64,000 nt of DNA from Stichopus chloronotus. Its lineage: Eukaryota > Echinodermata > Holothuroidea > Aspidochirotida > Stichopodidae. The stretch is from positions 22,469,091 through 22,533,090 of the forward strand of contig SFZH01000008.1 of assembly GCA_021234535.1 (NCBI GenBank). The letters run 5' to 3'. Under the pieces are notes generated by a model that ran no database searches, was not told the DNA's origin, and saw only the letters and a program-made list of their open reading frames with translations. Of the stretch, positions 22,401-37,400 are shown in pieces; within the stretch, counting starts at the first letter, position 1; each line of letters begins with the position of its first letter. The position numbers and the translations under genes are program-made.

Positions 22401-25400
22401 CTTAGAGAACATTAATTTTGTACTTGATTTCTAGGACTGACACAGTTGATGATGATTTCTACATTTTAGCATTAATTGTGCAGCTTGTACTATTTTTGTG
22501 TTGTTTTTTTTTGTGTGTATTTTTTGTTATGTAATTTGAAAGTATTAGTGTACTTTTGTGAATAAATGCAGTTTCTATGATTTCTTTCAGGTTGTGGCTG
22601 TGGCTGATCCGAAGAAAACTGCATTAGAAAGAATAAAATTGGCTCATAATATTTCAAATGAGAATCTCCATAGAAACTGGAAAGATATTCTAGCTAAAGA
22701 TAAATATGCCGATTTTGTGGTTGTCTCAACACCAGATAGGCAACATAAGGTGACGATATTAAATGTTAATCAGTAAAATATTTGTGCAAAGCAAGCTATG
22801 CATGGTTTCATGAAATGTAATTCATTTTAGGCGCTATATGAGGCATAAACTGAATAAGAACTACAGTAGTTCTCAAAAATTCACTCAATGCAATGTATAT
22901 ACCACTCTTTTCTGATTATTGATTAGCCATCAACAAGATGGTGTACGACTATTTACAAGACTGTACATTTTCTGTCTATCCAAATATACATTTACACATC
23001 GTGACTTAACTTATTACGTAAATAGTCCGTTAGAAATAATTGTGGATATTTTTTATTGACGAGAAACGTGTCATTGGTTTTTATTTATTGAAGGACCCGG
23101 TCATTGACTTTGCAAAGAAAGGCTACCACATTCTATTGGAGAAACCTATGGCTGTGAGTATTACAGGCAATAAAACCTAATGTCTACTGCTGTGGCTCAG
23201 ACACAATCTACGACTGTAAATGCGACTATGGGAATGAACTATTTGTATGACTTGGCTAATTACCTGTAATATATCTGTAAGTTTGATTCTGGTGGAAATG
23301 ACGTATACGGTATCTATGTATGACTTTATAAGAGTAGGCTACTCAGAGTATTACTGCACAAGAGAAGCATTCCCTTGAGTTAGACTGCATGAGAGAAACG
23401 TATCATGGCCGGGACACAGGTGTCGGGAAACATGTTTCTCAACTTTTTGAGCTGGGGACATAACATAAAATGTCCCCCCCCCCCCACCCTACGTTTTGGT
23501 CGAAGAAAAATGAAAAAAAAATGAAAACAGTAAAAAATGCTGTACTTGTTACCGTTCCTCTATTCAATGAATCACGAAATGAAGGAGTAAAGTGGTTATC
23601 ACTTCATTTTGTCCTTAATTGTAACACGTGGAGTACTATATCCCACAGGTCATACAATGTCAGCAGTAGCCCGCATAATTGGCTCGGTTACTATACATTA
23701 CATTCTGCGGTAATTCTACAGTTAAATTTTCTAAATAGAGCACTCATAAATTTCACTGAGATGATTCAAAACTGACTAAAGCTGCATGGGTATTAAAGAT
23801 CATTAATTTACGTTCAATGTCAATCCGAATTCCCTCGTTTTACCATCTGGATAACGTTATCGTACCTACCAAGTTGATCGAATTCACTAACGTTCGACAG
23901 ATGGGGGACCCTTGTGTTGCACTATCGCTTAACAACCTACACCAAAGACCTGAAACGGGGACTACATGAACCGCTGAAATTTATCCGTCGAACGACAACT
24001 CAAATAGACAAAGAGAAATTCATTTTAATCTTCATTTGAAACCACTTGACAACTTTCAAGAGGCAATTTTATGTCTGCATTCAATTTCATCTGGATACCT
24101 CCTATATCAGACCCATAAAATGTAGTTACGATTTTTGTTACAACATTTTCTAGTTAGTTCAATTTTGTTGACAAGTAGCTAACATTTTAATATGTATTAC
24201 ATACTGTATCAACAGTGCTCAATGCTCTATGTTACGGCCTACGAAATTTAAATATATATGCTCATTATTTATTGACAGGTCTCTGAAGAAGATTGTAAAG
24301 AAATAGTTGAAGTTTGTAAGGAGTACAAAGTGATGCTTTGTGTGTGTCATACCTTACGATATTATCCTCCAATGCGTAAAATTAAACAATTAATTGAAGA
24401 TGGACGAATCGGAGATATAGTTAATATACAGCTTCTGGAACCTGTGAGTGTCAAGTATAGGGTAACAATTCCGTGATAAAATAATTCTACGGTCAAATAT
24501 TACTTTAACTGTCATTGATATATACCAACTTTTTTTCTACGTTTTTTATTTCATGCATTTCCTTTATATGTACACAGTACATGATAATCTAACATCATAT
24601 GCATATTTCTTCTTATATCAGTGTAAAATAAGCACCATTGTTGGCGCATGAGTCCCTTGATTGACCATAACGCGAGATTAGATGTGAACTTATTTCATTA
24701 GCATTGCTCGTGAAATACAATATTCAGAGCGTATAATCCACGATTTAATTCCACGCAAACATGACTTCTACAATATTTGACCACGTGATCTGTTGCCCGT
24801 CAACCGTGATGCATTCTGAAACAGTTAATGACTTGCTTGTAACGATATACATTATGAAAAAAAAGATGATTGTGTATATTTATTCCATAGAAGTATCTGC
24901 ATTGTCCTTTACACCGTGATCACAATGTTTATCAAACTGCTTTGTGATCTTTCCTAGACCTTGAAATTGTAATTTAGTTCATTTTCCTGTAATCGGTTGG
25001 TAAGATGGAATACTTTCTTTCTTCTCGAAAGATTGGATTTTGGAACTTTAGCCATTCATTTGTAAGAGGAAACTGGCGGAATGAATCCCAATCAACGTTT
25101 TCACTGCTTGCAAAATGCTGCCACGATATTGACCTTATAACGTGGTTTATGGGGAATAAAAGGTACGAACTGCTTAATGATTAACTTTTTAATCAGTATA
25201 TGTCAAGTGAAAACTTGGTTATTAGGTGTATAGACGTTACCTAATGACGTATATAACATATCAATTCTTTTTACTTTATCGAAATTTGCGGCAATCTTTT
25301 CCATATAACTAACAATGGTTGCTAATATAAAGTAACAAATAAAAGTGATAAAAAGAAAGAGACTGAGAGGTAGAAACAAGAAGCACCAGGGAGCTTCTAA

Positions 25401-28400
25401 TTAGGTAACCACGTCTTTGAACGAAAAAGAAAAACATTTCAGTGCAAAGCAATTTCAAATAACAAATCAACGACAAGGAAAAAAAAGAAAAACTTACACG
25501 AAAATCCCCCAACAACAACAAAAAAAAAAAAGAAAGAAAGAAAGAGCTATCCAAGAAATGACAGTTTGCAGTGAGATGATGTTTGAGCAGTTTTTTAAAA
25601 GTGGACAAAAATGGATTTCCTTAACATTTTCAGGTAAATAATTTCAGAGCTTTACACCAATGAAACGAATACTGAAATTTGATGATTTAAATCTGACGTA
25701 TGAAAAGGAAAAAACTTTTAGAAAAACGAATAGGATATGCATATACCATAAGTAAAAAGTTACTACAATAGTTTTGTGGCAATATGCATTAATATAATGG
25801 TACATAATATACCATTTTTAGTATGAGATGCGTGCAAGATACCCAATGGTTATAACATATCCCATAACTGTAGTGATATTTAGATGGTAGGCATAAATAA
25901 GCTGTTAATGTTTAACATATTATTCAGTGATATTTAGGTATAAGTACAAGCTACTGAGTGGTTACTCCTAATATCTACTTAGTGGAACACAGTAAAAGCC
26001 TGTATCAAATACCTAATAGCCTATAGGTAAGTGCAACATTCTTAAAGGAATATATAAATAAAGTTAAATAAAATTATGAGCACGTTATGTCTAAGATACA
26101 ATCGACATTCATCTTGTGCATAATTTAGTCTTCTTGGGTCAGTGGTACCATAAAATAGCCCTAAGTTTGTACAATTATGATTCAACACCAATGAGACCTT
26201 TTTGGAGTATTATGACATGTTTTGTCTGCATGTGTTTGTGTGTATATTAACAACCTGTCACGAAACGTCAGGGAAATAGGACGTTTACACTAACATGTCA
26301 TTTAAAGATAATAAGCTTTTATCATTGTTAAACCATTCATTCTCATCAATGAAACTTCTTTTCAAGCTTCAAATCCTCAAAACATACCATACATATGACA
26401 CATACGATAACTAGTAACGGGAGATGCCTTATTTGAAAGTTTGAAAGGTTGGATAACTAACTACAGCTGAACGACAAATAAGTAAATTTCTAGCTGTGAC
26501 GAACTTATCTCTTAAGGCTACCGTCCTTAATTAGATTGAATGACCTATCTGTCTACAAGTATTATTTTAAAAATGTCGTTTCTTCTGTAAAACGACCGCG
26601 TTGTTCCCCTTTAAGAACTGAAAAAAAATATACCGTAACTCTTGCAGGTACTATTTCACCATAGATAAAACCTTGTTACTGCTTACGAAGGAATATTTCA
26701 AAATAATGTTGTGTACATGATTATTCAACATTTTCGATGGTGTTGAAGTGTAATTTTTACGGACTTAGAACACTTTTGATGAAGTGTTAAGGTAAAGAGT
26801 TTAGTGAATAACAGGAAATTAAGGACAAAAATAAAAGCGATAGTTGATAATTGACAAAGTAAACAATCACGTAGTATGGTGAAACGTGTATTGGTTTCGG
26901 ACACCGAGGTCTTTGATCTGGGAATTAAGCTTCAACTTCCAGCTTCCGCTGTTCATTACAGGAAAAAATGTTTGCAAGAGGTCTTGTGACACAAAAACTC
27001 TTTAGTTACCCCAAGAAACGCCACGAATGTCTACGTTCAGTAAGATACTTTTCGTACATGAAACAAGTGGAACTGTTATTGTGATAATGGACATAAAATT
27101 TAATTATTGCTAAGTACTTTAAGACACACCAAACCGAACTAATGTAAGTTGTGTAATTAGCTTAAAAGTATTTATATCCTTTATTTGTTGGTACCAGTTC
27201 AATATCATTTACAAAGCAACGTCGTTTAAGTCAACTAATCCTTAACCAATTAGGTAGCTCCGAACAATGCTTTGAAAGGTAGGTCTATACCACACCCTGC
27301 AAAAGTAAGGTTTTATCACCAAATAATAGATCAGAACAGTACTGCAACCTACAGCGTGAGATAAAAGGTTCAATCTAGATTTGTTGGTACTACGCCACAA
27401 CCGATTGATTTCCAGTACCAGGCTTGTATCTCGAGGTTAAAATATTCATTTTCCGAATTCTTTGAAATATTTACTGGAAATGAGAACGATGACTTGCCTA
27501 CAATAATGCTAGTATCTTTTTAAGAGACACGAGAATCGATGGTTTAGAATTCCCTAACTACGAAGTCACTGGCTATAAGCTATTGATAGGGATAGACACT
27601 ATCGAAATGAAGGAAAAGGTGTTCGTCCGTAGGTTTATAATGTATATAGGTAGGTAGAGAGAGTGTCATCCTTCAATTTAACTAGCACACCGAGAACGAA
27701 ATTTCGGTAGGCGTTATTGAAACTTCGAGTGTGAACTTAATACTCAGTGGGACGAAAAGAACGTGACCTTTGAAGAGTTGAAGAGCTTCCTTTCTATGTG
27801 TCCAATCAAAAAAAAAAATGCCATCAATATATCGGTGGTAGTTAGGTGGTTTTAAAGGGAATTTATCACCCATTTCAACTTCGATCTTTACTACAAAAAT
27901 ATTGGCATCACAGGGTGCCATTTTAGTGCCCATTGCGGTAACATTAACTTGCTGAATAAAACTTGCTGAAAAAAAAGCGAAAATGTTATTCTTAAGAATG
28001 AAAGTAATGACTTTGGAAATGTTACACGCAAGTTCAGAATCAGCGTTGTGATCAAGAAGAAATTCTTTGCAGGCGAGGGCCCCCACTTCATGTTTAATAT
28101 TAGTATATAGTGAGGTGACACCCATGGAAACAAGGGGTGCATCATTGGGGAGTGTACCTATATCGTAAATTGTCCTAAGAACGTGGGTAGTGTCCTGAAG
28201 GTAGCTAGGAATCTTATAGATTAGGAAGTTGATGATACTGTCGACATAGCCTGAAGGATCTTCAGAGTGAGTAAAATGAGATTATAGGACTGCTCGCTAT
28301 TTAACCTGGGAGGGGAGCGTCTTAACTAAGATCCACTAAGTCTAAGTATCTCTACTTTTTCATCTAGGTAAATATTCCATCGCCCTGATGCTCCTCGTGG

Positions 28401-31400
28401 TCTTTGTCCCACTTCTTTAATCCCAAGGTGTACTTTGAAAGCTCTGTCTCTTTACTGTATCTTTTATCGTTCATTGCCTTTTTCTTTGTTTCCTGGTCAC
28501 CTATCCTCTCCTTGAATGTCCCCCCCCCCCCCTCTGCTAATCCTACATAACAATGCAGTGTTTCCACAGTTTTAACTTTGTTTTGGTTTTCTGCAGCCAC
28601 ACTCATTTGGTTTTTCAGAGATTTGGGTCTCTGAGTTTGTGTTACTGTGTTATTTGATTACAGCTGATATGTTTGGTATGCATTATCTCTTGGCTTATTA
28701 TGTCGAGATAAGCTTATCTATTAGCTTACAGTATTTCGATATCATTTGTGCTGAATATTTTGAGCAATTTGTGGTTTGGTTGGAAGTGTTTGTCTACTGT
28801 CTGTGAGCTTTAGAAAACTGCCCTCTATATTAAAGTTAAAGTTATTACTCAACGGTAGATTGAACCATATGACCTTTCGTCTCCTATTGTTCTTTGTAGT
28901 CTTGTTTATGATAGTGCCCTCTCCTTTTCTGAATTTTACCTCGTTGGTTTTCTAAACTGCGTCGTTGTATTCCTTAGCCGACGAGTCGAACGTCCTGAGG
29001 TCTTATGACAGTGGGGATAACCATTTGCTGATGGCCACTGGGATCTGGCTTTTAGGTAATAGGATAGAACATTGATGTATACTTTTATGTCTTTTGGTTT
29101 TCTTCATGGTTTTTGTCTGCATGATAGTTTGATCCATTGTGACGTCCAGGTAGTATGCTTTCTTAAGGTTTGTTGGTTGGTAATTTTGAGACCGGATTGA
29201 GTATTTTGGTTATGTCTTTCTGCTTGAGTTTGCATTTGGTTCCTCTGCACTTTCTCAGAACGCCAAGCAGTCGTCTCTTGATCAATTGGTACAATTTGCT
29301 TAGATTGTGTAACAGGTAGAGACCTGCGCCATCTCGTGCGTCTCTGCTCCATCATAGGTTTCCATCGCTACGTAGAATTAAAGAAGGGGATTAAAGAAGG
29401 GGTTAATGTTATAGTGCATTTTGTTACAATTAATGCACGATTCAGCAATAACCTTTCATAACTGCATGACGTATACATAATTACGTCGTGTGGTAACTTT
29501 ACAAGTAACATGAAGCAAACAATTACGTTGTGCTAAAAATAATTATGACGCTACGATTAAAAGGATGGTCTAGCCACGTACATAACTTTGCTACGTTGAA
29601 GAGCAAGTTAATCTGACCATTACAGTGAATTTTCCATTCAATTCCCATGTGTGGTTCTCGAGATATGAGCAGTTGAAGTTGCCACATTTGTTACTGACAG
29701 TTAACTTGAAGCAAGCAGGAGTGATGTCATCTCCCCACATCGTAAAGTATTTTATGTTTTTCTTTAAAATATATACCAAATTTAATACTTCAATATATAG
29801 TGATATCATAATGTGAATGTAGGAGGGCCTATTAGAGTTTTGTGACCTTCACAGGAACCAGTATGTTGGCTGACCACCTGCTGATTTCAAGGTCAAAATA
29901 ATAAATTGAAAAATGAAGAAAACAAAAGACTCTTCAGCAATGTGAAGAGATGATGTCACTACTGTTTGCTTCAAGTTCCCAGTTGGTAGCAAAGGGGGTA
30001 ACTCGAACTGATAAAATCGCGAGAACCATGCATGGGAACCGAATGGAAGTTTTACTATAAGGGTCACATTTACTTACTCTTAAACATATCAAAGCTAAAT
30101 TTCTGCCTGGACTATCCTTTTAATACTGCTCAACTATTTTTAGTGTAGTGACGTCTAATCAACCAATGAGGTCAATGTATTATGCCAAGAGAGATTGGGA
30201 CTCCAGCCAGTAAAACCGTTTTTTTTTTTAACTTACGGTTACATCGTCATATTAAAAACTTATGATTATCTTATGATTAGATTTCCTTGATTTCTTACAC
30301 ATCAAATTCAGTTAATGGTGCATCTACAAAAATAACCTTGACTGAGTGTGTGATGAAGTGCCAGAGTTGTAATAATTTAAACAGACACTGAAGTTTTAAT
30401 ATATTTTACAACTTCCTGGTAATACTTAAATTTGTAATAATGTAAACTCTAATCTCAATGGATAAAGGTAATGCATTTTGTTTTCCCACAGATGTGAAAA
30501 AATATCCTCTTTTGGATCATTGGTCCATTTTAAAAAGGAAAACAAGGTAAGAGAAGAACAAGTGTGTTGAGAAAGACTTAAGAATACCAGAAATATATAT
30601 AGCCTGAGGCTTACTAGTATTACAGTTGTGTACATCTCTTAGTAGCTGCTGAAAATTATCGTTTCTTAAAAATGTGGATATCAGTTTCAAAATCTGTTGA
30701 AATTTTTTAAATGTTCTGCTTGTTTCATGAAGTTCCAATTATCCTTTTGTTATTTGTATCATAGCCAGTTGGAGCAGGAACAAGGTGCATTGACTGTAAT
30801 GTTGAAGAAAGCTGCCCGTATTCAGCAAAGACAGTTTATCTGAAACAAATCAAAATGGTGGGTATGATCTAAATCCGTCAATTTAGTGACTTAAGTTAAA
30901 TAGTATTCTGTTGATGTTAGTACTCAATAATCACTCAATGATGTGTGACCATTAAACGGTACCATAATAAAGTCACATTTACCAGGGACAATTATAGTTA
31001 GCTACGAGTGTTAAAGCATGCGTGTAACTAGACAGATGCAACATGTTGTAGAGGGCGTCCTACGGGTCAACTCAAACACTGCAGACACAGTATGAAGTCG
31101 GAAACACCTTACTGGAGATCTCTCTCCTCAGTAATTCCGACTTCCATCTACTTTGTATTTATATGTCCGTCTGTATGTGTGTCTGTCCTTATGCCTGTCT
31201 GGTGACTTAATGTAAAATATACCTCATTGTTCTTTGTTTTTTTGTGTGTGTGTAACAAATACAAATCACATTGTATCTTTCTTATTATTTTACCTAAAAG
31301 CTTATATTACTAATGTCCCAGTGATCATTGGATTGTGCATTTATCGTATATTTTAAATCGGACACCTGAAAAGAGTAGGTAAATTCTAATTTTAAATTTA

Positions 31401-34400
31401 TTCGTAAACACTTTGTATTATCAATGGAATGATCGTGGGGTAAAACAAAGAGTATGTGAAACACAGCTTAGATAAATGCTGAATTGAACCTGCACTAGAA
31501 CGTAAACGTGAAACGCATTCTCTGTGAATACAACCGCTCTTAGTCCGAAGTGACTCAACTCTCTCGATGAACTGAGTTACCGATAAACTGCACTGCGACT
31601 TAGTTTACTGTGTCCACACTTATGTTCCTTTACGATTTTGTGTATTTCGTAGGTATTAACATACTCGTTGTTACGCGGTCATTTCGTGCTATTTTGCTCC
31701 TGCAGCCATGGGTAAAGATGTTACCCCTTCTCCCCAGTTGTTTCCTGTCGCTGTTGCCAAACAAAAATACGGCACTAATTTTAAGGAACGTCTTATTGAA
31801 ATACCAAAAGAGGGAAATGAGACTCCTAAATTTGGTCTATGGTTGTTGCCATGGTTATATTTGGTCAAAACACTGCTGGATGTCTACATTACGTTGTATT
31901 AAAGAAAAGTATAGAGTAGATAAAGGCCAAATCTTAATTGATATTCAATATACGATGAGCCATAAAGTGCTGGTGGATGCTTGGCAGGATCGCAGTTCAG
32001 AACCGATAACAAAGACATAATAAACTTTGAAAATAAGAGGCAGGCTAGATTAACTCCAGCAAACCCGGACAATATAATTAATCTGACTTGATCCATTAAT
32101 GCCAATATAAAAGGGCTTTAAGTGATACTTCATCCTTGCAATCCGAGTTGGAAAATTTAAAAAAAAAAAAAAACTTCATTGACTTACGCATTCATTTGTC
32201 ATAATTTGCATTTGGTCTTAATTAGGAGCGTTTTGTTCTTCTGGGGGAAATTAAAGTTTCATCATACGTTGATGCGGAAGTATAAGTGTTTTAATTGTTT
32301 ATACCTGGTAGTTTCACCTGACCTGTAGAATTACAAAAGCATCAATTCCCGTTGTATACTCTGGATTTTATCTCGTTAAAACGCGAGTGGGTAGATTTGT
32401 GTGTATCTGAATATGTTCACTTTTTGGTTTCGATGTAGTCACGCGGTGGTGTGTGTGTGCGTGTATGTGTGTATGTGTGTCTGTGACGCCTACCTTGTGA
32501 ACACAATCTCAAGATGGGAAGCTCGGACACATCTGATATTTAGTACATATAGGTGCACTACATTGAGTACAACAATCCGGCCTAGTGTTTAAGTGGAGTT
32601 CAAAGGTCACTTGGAATCTACAGGTGTGGAAACGTAAAACCTTGTTTAAAATCAATATCTGTAGACGGAATCCTGGGCAAATTTCATATTTGTTATGTAT
32701 TTGTACCACACTGAGTAGAAGATCCATGTAGAATTTGGGGAGGTCAAAATTCATTTGATTTCAACAGGGCTCCAATTGTGAAAACCTCGTACACACGATA
32801 TCTGAAGGAGGAAAGCATAGACCTATCTCGTATATATTATGCACGTGTACCTCATTTAGTACGAGAAACCTATTGTTTGAGTGGAGGTCACGTGTTTGAG
32901 TGGAGGTCAAAGGTGACTTGAGGTCAGCTGGGCTTAAAACGTGAAAACCTTGTAAACACGATATCTCAAGAAGGGAGGATGTAAGAAATCTTGTATTTAT
33001 ATATGGGTATGCCACATTAAATACAAAACCCCTATCGATTTTGGTTTAGTTCAAAGATCATTTAGGCCAACATGGGTCAAATTGTGAAAACATTTTAAAC
33101 ACGATATCTCGAGAACGGAAGCTTTGACAAATTTTATATTTAGTGTGTAGGTGTACCACATTAAGTACAAGTCCGCTATTGATTTTGGTGAAGGTCAAGG
33201 GACAATTAAGGTCAAGAATGAACAAATTAGATGAATTTGTAAGCATATAAATATATCTCTTATACATTATGTAAGTGGAGAGGAAGGTCATTTGAGGTAA
33301 AAAGGGATCAGATTGTGAAAACTTTGTAATTATGATAAGTATCAATAAAGGAAGTTTGTGCAGATCTTATATTTAATATGAAGCATGGGTAGCTTGTGAT
33401 ACATCCCAACGCGTTAATATTCAGAAAAGAGATCCCAAAATTGCATCATCGACACCACAATGCATTCATGTGCCCTGTTTAGTTTGTCTAGTATACTGTA
33501 GTAAAAATACTTATGATGTACTTTTGTTATAAAATTGAATTTCCAGAAAATATTGAAAACTGTTGGAGCAATTAACCTACAACTTTTAGACCAAAAGCTT
33601 TATCTGAAACACAATAATTTGAACACAGAAAGATTGTGTGGCAAATTGGGTGAAATGAATGTTTGATTTTAGACTTCAGGCATATCTTGAGAGGTACTTG
33701 AGCAATTAAAATAAAAGTTAGTAAACATGATAAACATAATGAAAGTCTGTTGCATGCTTAACAAAGATACAGTATATTGCTTTAATGGTAAATAGAGATT
33801 TCTGATACGTTTTTTCACATTTCCAGCATTTCTTCAGCCGTTAACTTAAAAACGTGGGAAGAATATACACAATGACATATTCAAGGTGTATCTCTTTTAT
33901 GGTATATTCATTGAAATTGCCAATTTTGAGGGACAGAGTCACTTTTGTTACAAAATTATATTCCCTGTGTAATTTGAAAATAAGTTAACAAAAAAGTTGT
34001 TAAAATTAGTTTTGAAGGGATTAGTTGAGACTATATCCCCCAAAATTTATGTCGTGTACGGTGGATGTTGAATGAAATTGAAAAAGTCCATTTTTCTTGG
34101 ATTTTCAGTTTGCTTTAAAAGTAAAATTTGAGACATTAATTTAAAACATGGTACTGTGTGATGACAGCATGTCCAAAACGTCATGTCCAATCCAAAGTCA
34201 ATATTTTACTGCCAATTGAACACTTTTCACCCAGCTTCACACTCGCGTCCAGTATGACATCTCTCCTGCCATAGTCTGCTTTACTAAAAAACAACTCTAC
34301 ACTTTTGGTGCTGAATTTGCTTTCATAATTTCTTGCCTCCGATCAGATCATACTGGACTAAATCTTTTAAGTTTGAAACATTTGAACACTAGTTACTTTT

Positions 34401-37400
34401 AAATAGTTTTACAGTCTTATAAGGAATATTTGTCTATGTTTTAAACATTCAAGTTGAAGTAAGTGGGTTTCCTTCTGCTTTACTAGTTCTTACTGTCAAA
34501 GCATGCAGTAAAGATTCGCTGTTTTCCGTTAATATTCTACCTGTCAGAGATGTTCATATATATTGCAGTAAGTCTTAGTCACACTGGCATTACAAACCCT
34601 TATGAAATATAGGCGGCGTGGATACGTCTGCTAGAACTGTTATTTACTGATGTCATCACTAGTTACGCCATCGTTCGATGTCAATGTTACTTTTACATGA
34701 CAGTAATTTGTACTTGCCCCTTGTCTCCAGAACTTAAGTCAGAGAAAAGACTGGTTCAATTTCCACTTCGCCATGTTCTTTTGATATTTTTATTTTGCCA
34801 TTTTTTAAATAAATGTCATGAGATGATACGGTGTGCATGTGCTGATCCTGTAGGTATGAAGAGTTACAGAATGACCAGCGTTGGTTTCGATTGCTAAAAC
34901 AGAATATCGTAACCAATCAATTAAGTCATGAGTGATTGTACAACTATCTTAGTATCGGTGATATGTGGTGAGAGTATAAACTATTGTCATCCCATATATA
35001 CCTCTTGAAGAAATTCCCTCAAAACAGAATAGTTAAGTGTTGTGTAATATCAACTGGTACGTCTTCTGAAGTCAATATTTTTAAACACGCAAGTCCTCCT
35101 GTAATAAGTCTTACTTGCCCGCCTATATTTACTTCGCAGTCTTATGACCAGAGTAATGTGTTTGTTAGCTTTGTATATGTATACAATTATGGTAGTCTAG
35201 CTGCAGCGAACAATTAAAGTACCTTTTCCTAATACAGTCCGTTATCTCTATACTGGTATATCACTGTCTTTAGTAATCTTTGTTGCTAGGGTAACAAAGG
35301 ATGGCCAGTCTCTGTTATATGTAATGCAGAAGACCCAACTGTGGACAGAGTACTGAGTGCTTTGAAATCAGGACCATATGGAAGATGTGCCTATGAATGT
35401 GACAATGATGTGTGCGATAACCAGGTATGTTTGGTTTAGAATGAATAGTAGGGAGAGGTTGGCATGTGGGAATAGAGAGAGGATGGCGCACAGAGTGATG
35501 ATGTAGTCAGTTATGTGTAGTAGAGTGGAAATCGTAATCTGTATTATATCAACAACAATGATGATGGATAGTAAGATGGCTGTAATCATCTTGTGTTGAA
35601 AAGTAATACTTGGTAGAAGTAGTTTCTATAGCAGAGTGCATGGTTAGCATACATTTTACGAATTAATCATCGGATGTAGATTTTTCCCAAAATGAAACGC
35701 TGTTGCGTTGCCAAAGATCTTGTAGAGAATAAAAAAAATCATCACAGAAAGTTCGTTGCCTTGTGAATCTAAACATTTCTTGCTACCAAAGGGCGTACTG
35801 TTGCAGACTGCATCTATTTCATTTCACCACACAAAGTAATTGTCAAAGTTGTTAATAGCAAAAGATCCTGTGCTGCTGAATCCTAACAGCGAATGATAAA
35901 CTCTCTACCTTGTGATGACACTAATGTTTCATGCATTTTACAAAAGAAAGTTGATGTGCTTGTAAATTTAGACATTCCTGTAAACAAGGAGGGTCCTGTC
36001 CTTGTGAATTCAAGTTTAATGTTACCACACAAAGTCCCCTGTGGTAGAATTACATGCCACAAAAGGAAGTGCCTGTCCTATTCAGTGAAACTAAACATTT
36101 TATGTTACCAAAGTAGTTTACGTCAATTTTCTCCTACTATCCTACGTGCATGGTTTTAAGTACAGTGTGTCTACCACTTCCGTTACTCTATACACTAAAA
36201 ATTACTGTAATAGTTAGCATGCGTATTCTTTCAGTTTGAATGCCAAAATTAAACGACTTAGAGTGAGTCAGCTACGTAGAGTAGAGTCAGATACAACCAT
36301 AGACGGACTTGCCGTTTGTGGTGCGTCTAGCAGGCCACAGTTATTGAAATTGACATAGACTATGTCGAATTAAATCGCCATATGTCAGTTTCTCTCAATC
36401 TGATTGGATGAAACCGTCTTATCTACAAGAACTCGTACATATGTCAATATAAATCGGTGTCTGTCAGGTTTTTTTTTTTCTGAATCTATTGGATAACAAC
36501 GGTACATGACAGCATCTAGAATTCTGATTGGAAGAAACTGTCATATGTAAAATTAAATCAACAATTTAAATCGGCATATGTCAGTTTCTCGTGATTCTAT
36601 TGGACAAGATGGGGTACATAGCAGCTCCTAGAATTCTGATTGGAAAAATACTGTCATATGTAAAACTAAATCGATATCTGACAATTTAAGTTTTAATCTG
36701 TCAGTATCTCTTAATTCTATTGGATAATAACGCATTATGACAACTCTGAAAATCATGATTGGTAGAAACCCATACAGGCTATTGAATTAATCTACACATT
36801 AAAATTTCATCCGTCATTTGAAGGTCTTACGTATTTTGTCATTGGCCTGAGAGGAGTGCTTTCACCTTTTCAGCAAACTGAACTCGAGTGGTCCGTGGCT
36901 TTTTGATGTTGCTGTCTAAGCGCAAGATAAAGTTGCTGTTATTGGTATTTTTGTGATCCCTGAAGGTACTCGTTCAAATGCAAAAGGAATTGTCCATGTA
37001 CCATTTTAGCTAAATGGCACCAACTTGTGAGGCTCTTTAACGCTACTCTCTGGGGTTCCGCAAAAAATTGCTGTCACACCCATTTTGACTGTAAGTGAAC
37101 CCTAATGGTCATTTTCCAGTTATATTTTATCCTTATAACTTTCGGCTTTCAAACTTTTTACAGCTCATCAAACGCTCTGGGCTCCCGGGCTATTTCTCTC
37201 AATTATCATTCTTAATTCTACAATCTGTTATGTTCAGTAATTGACCAATAGAATCACCAGAAACTGACAGATATGGAATAAATTTTTCATATGTCGATTT
37301 AATCTTACATGTAACAGTTTCTTCCAATCAAAATTCTAGAAACTGTCATGTGCCCTATATTGCCCAATAGGATACCGAGTAACTGAAGGATCTCAATTTA

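Larger units (their letters stand above)
25163..30491 (+). other. Oxidoreductase intron 5 (hosts a Penelope relic and a MITE)
   Basis: A 5.3-kb intron. Besides the minus-strand Penelope RT relic at 27682-28260 and the palindromic MITE at 29557-30123, it contains an A-rich stretch at about 25420-25550 and a 13-nt C tract at 28520-28532. The minus frame 28606-28364 has no recognised domain. Confidence 0.65.

Noticed and set aside
30851..30866. Alternative exon 7 donor (gtatga) in the oxidoreductase gene
   Set aside because: Joining it to exon 8 creates an immediate stop; the gtgggt donor keeps the conserved frame.
31610..32020. 136-codon ORF in oxidoreductase intron 7
   Set aside because: No family resemblance, overlapping alternative frames equally open, and no splice sites linking it to a gene.
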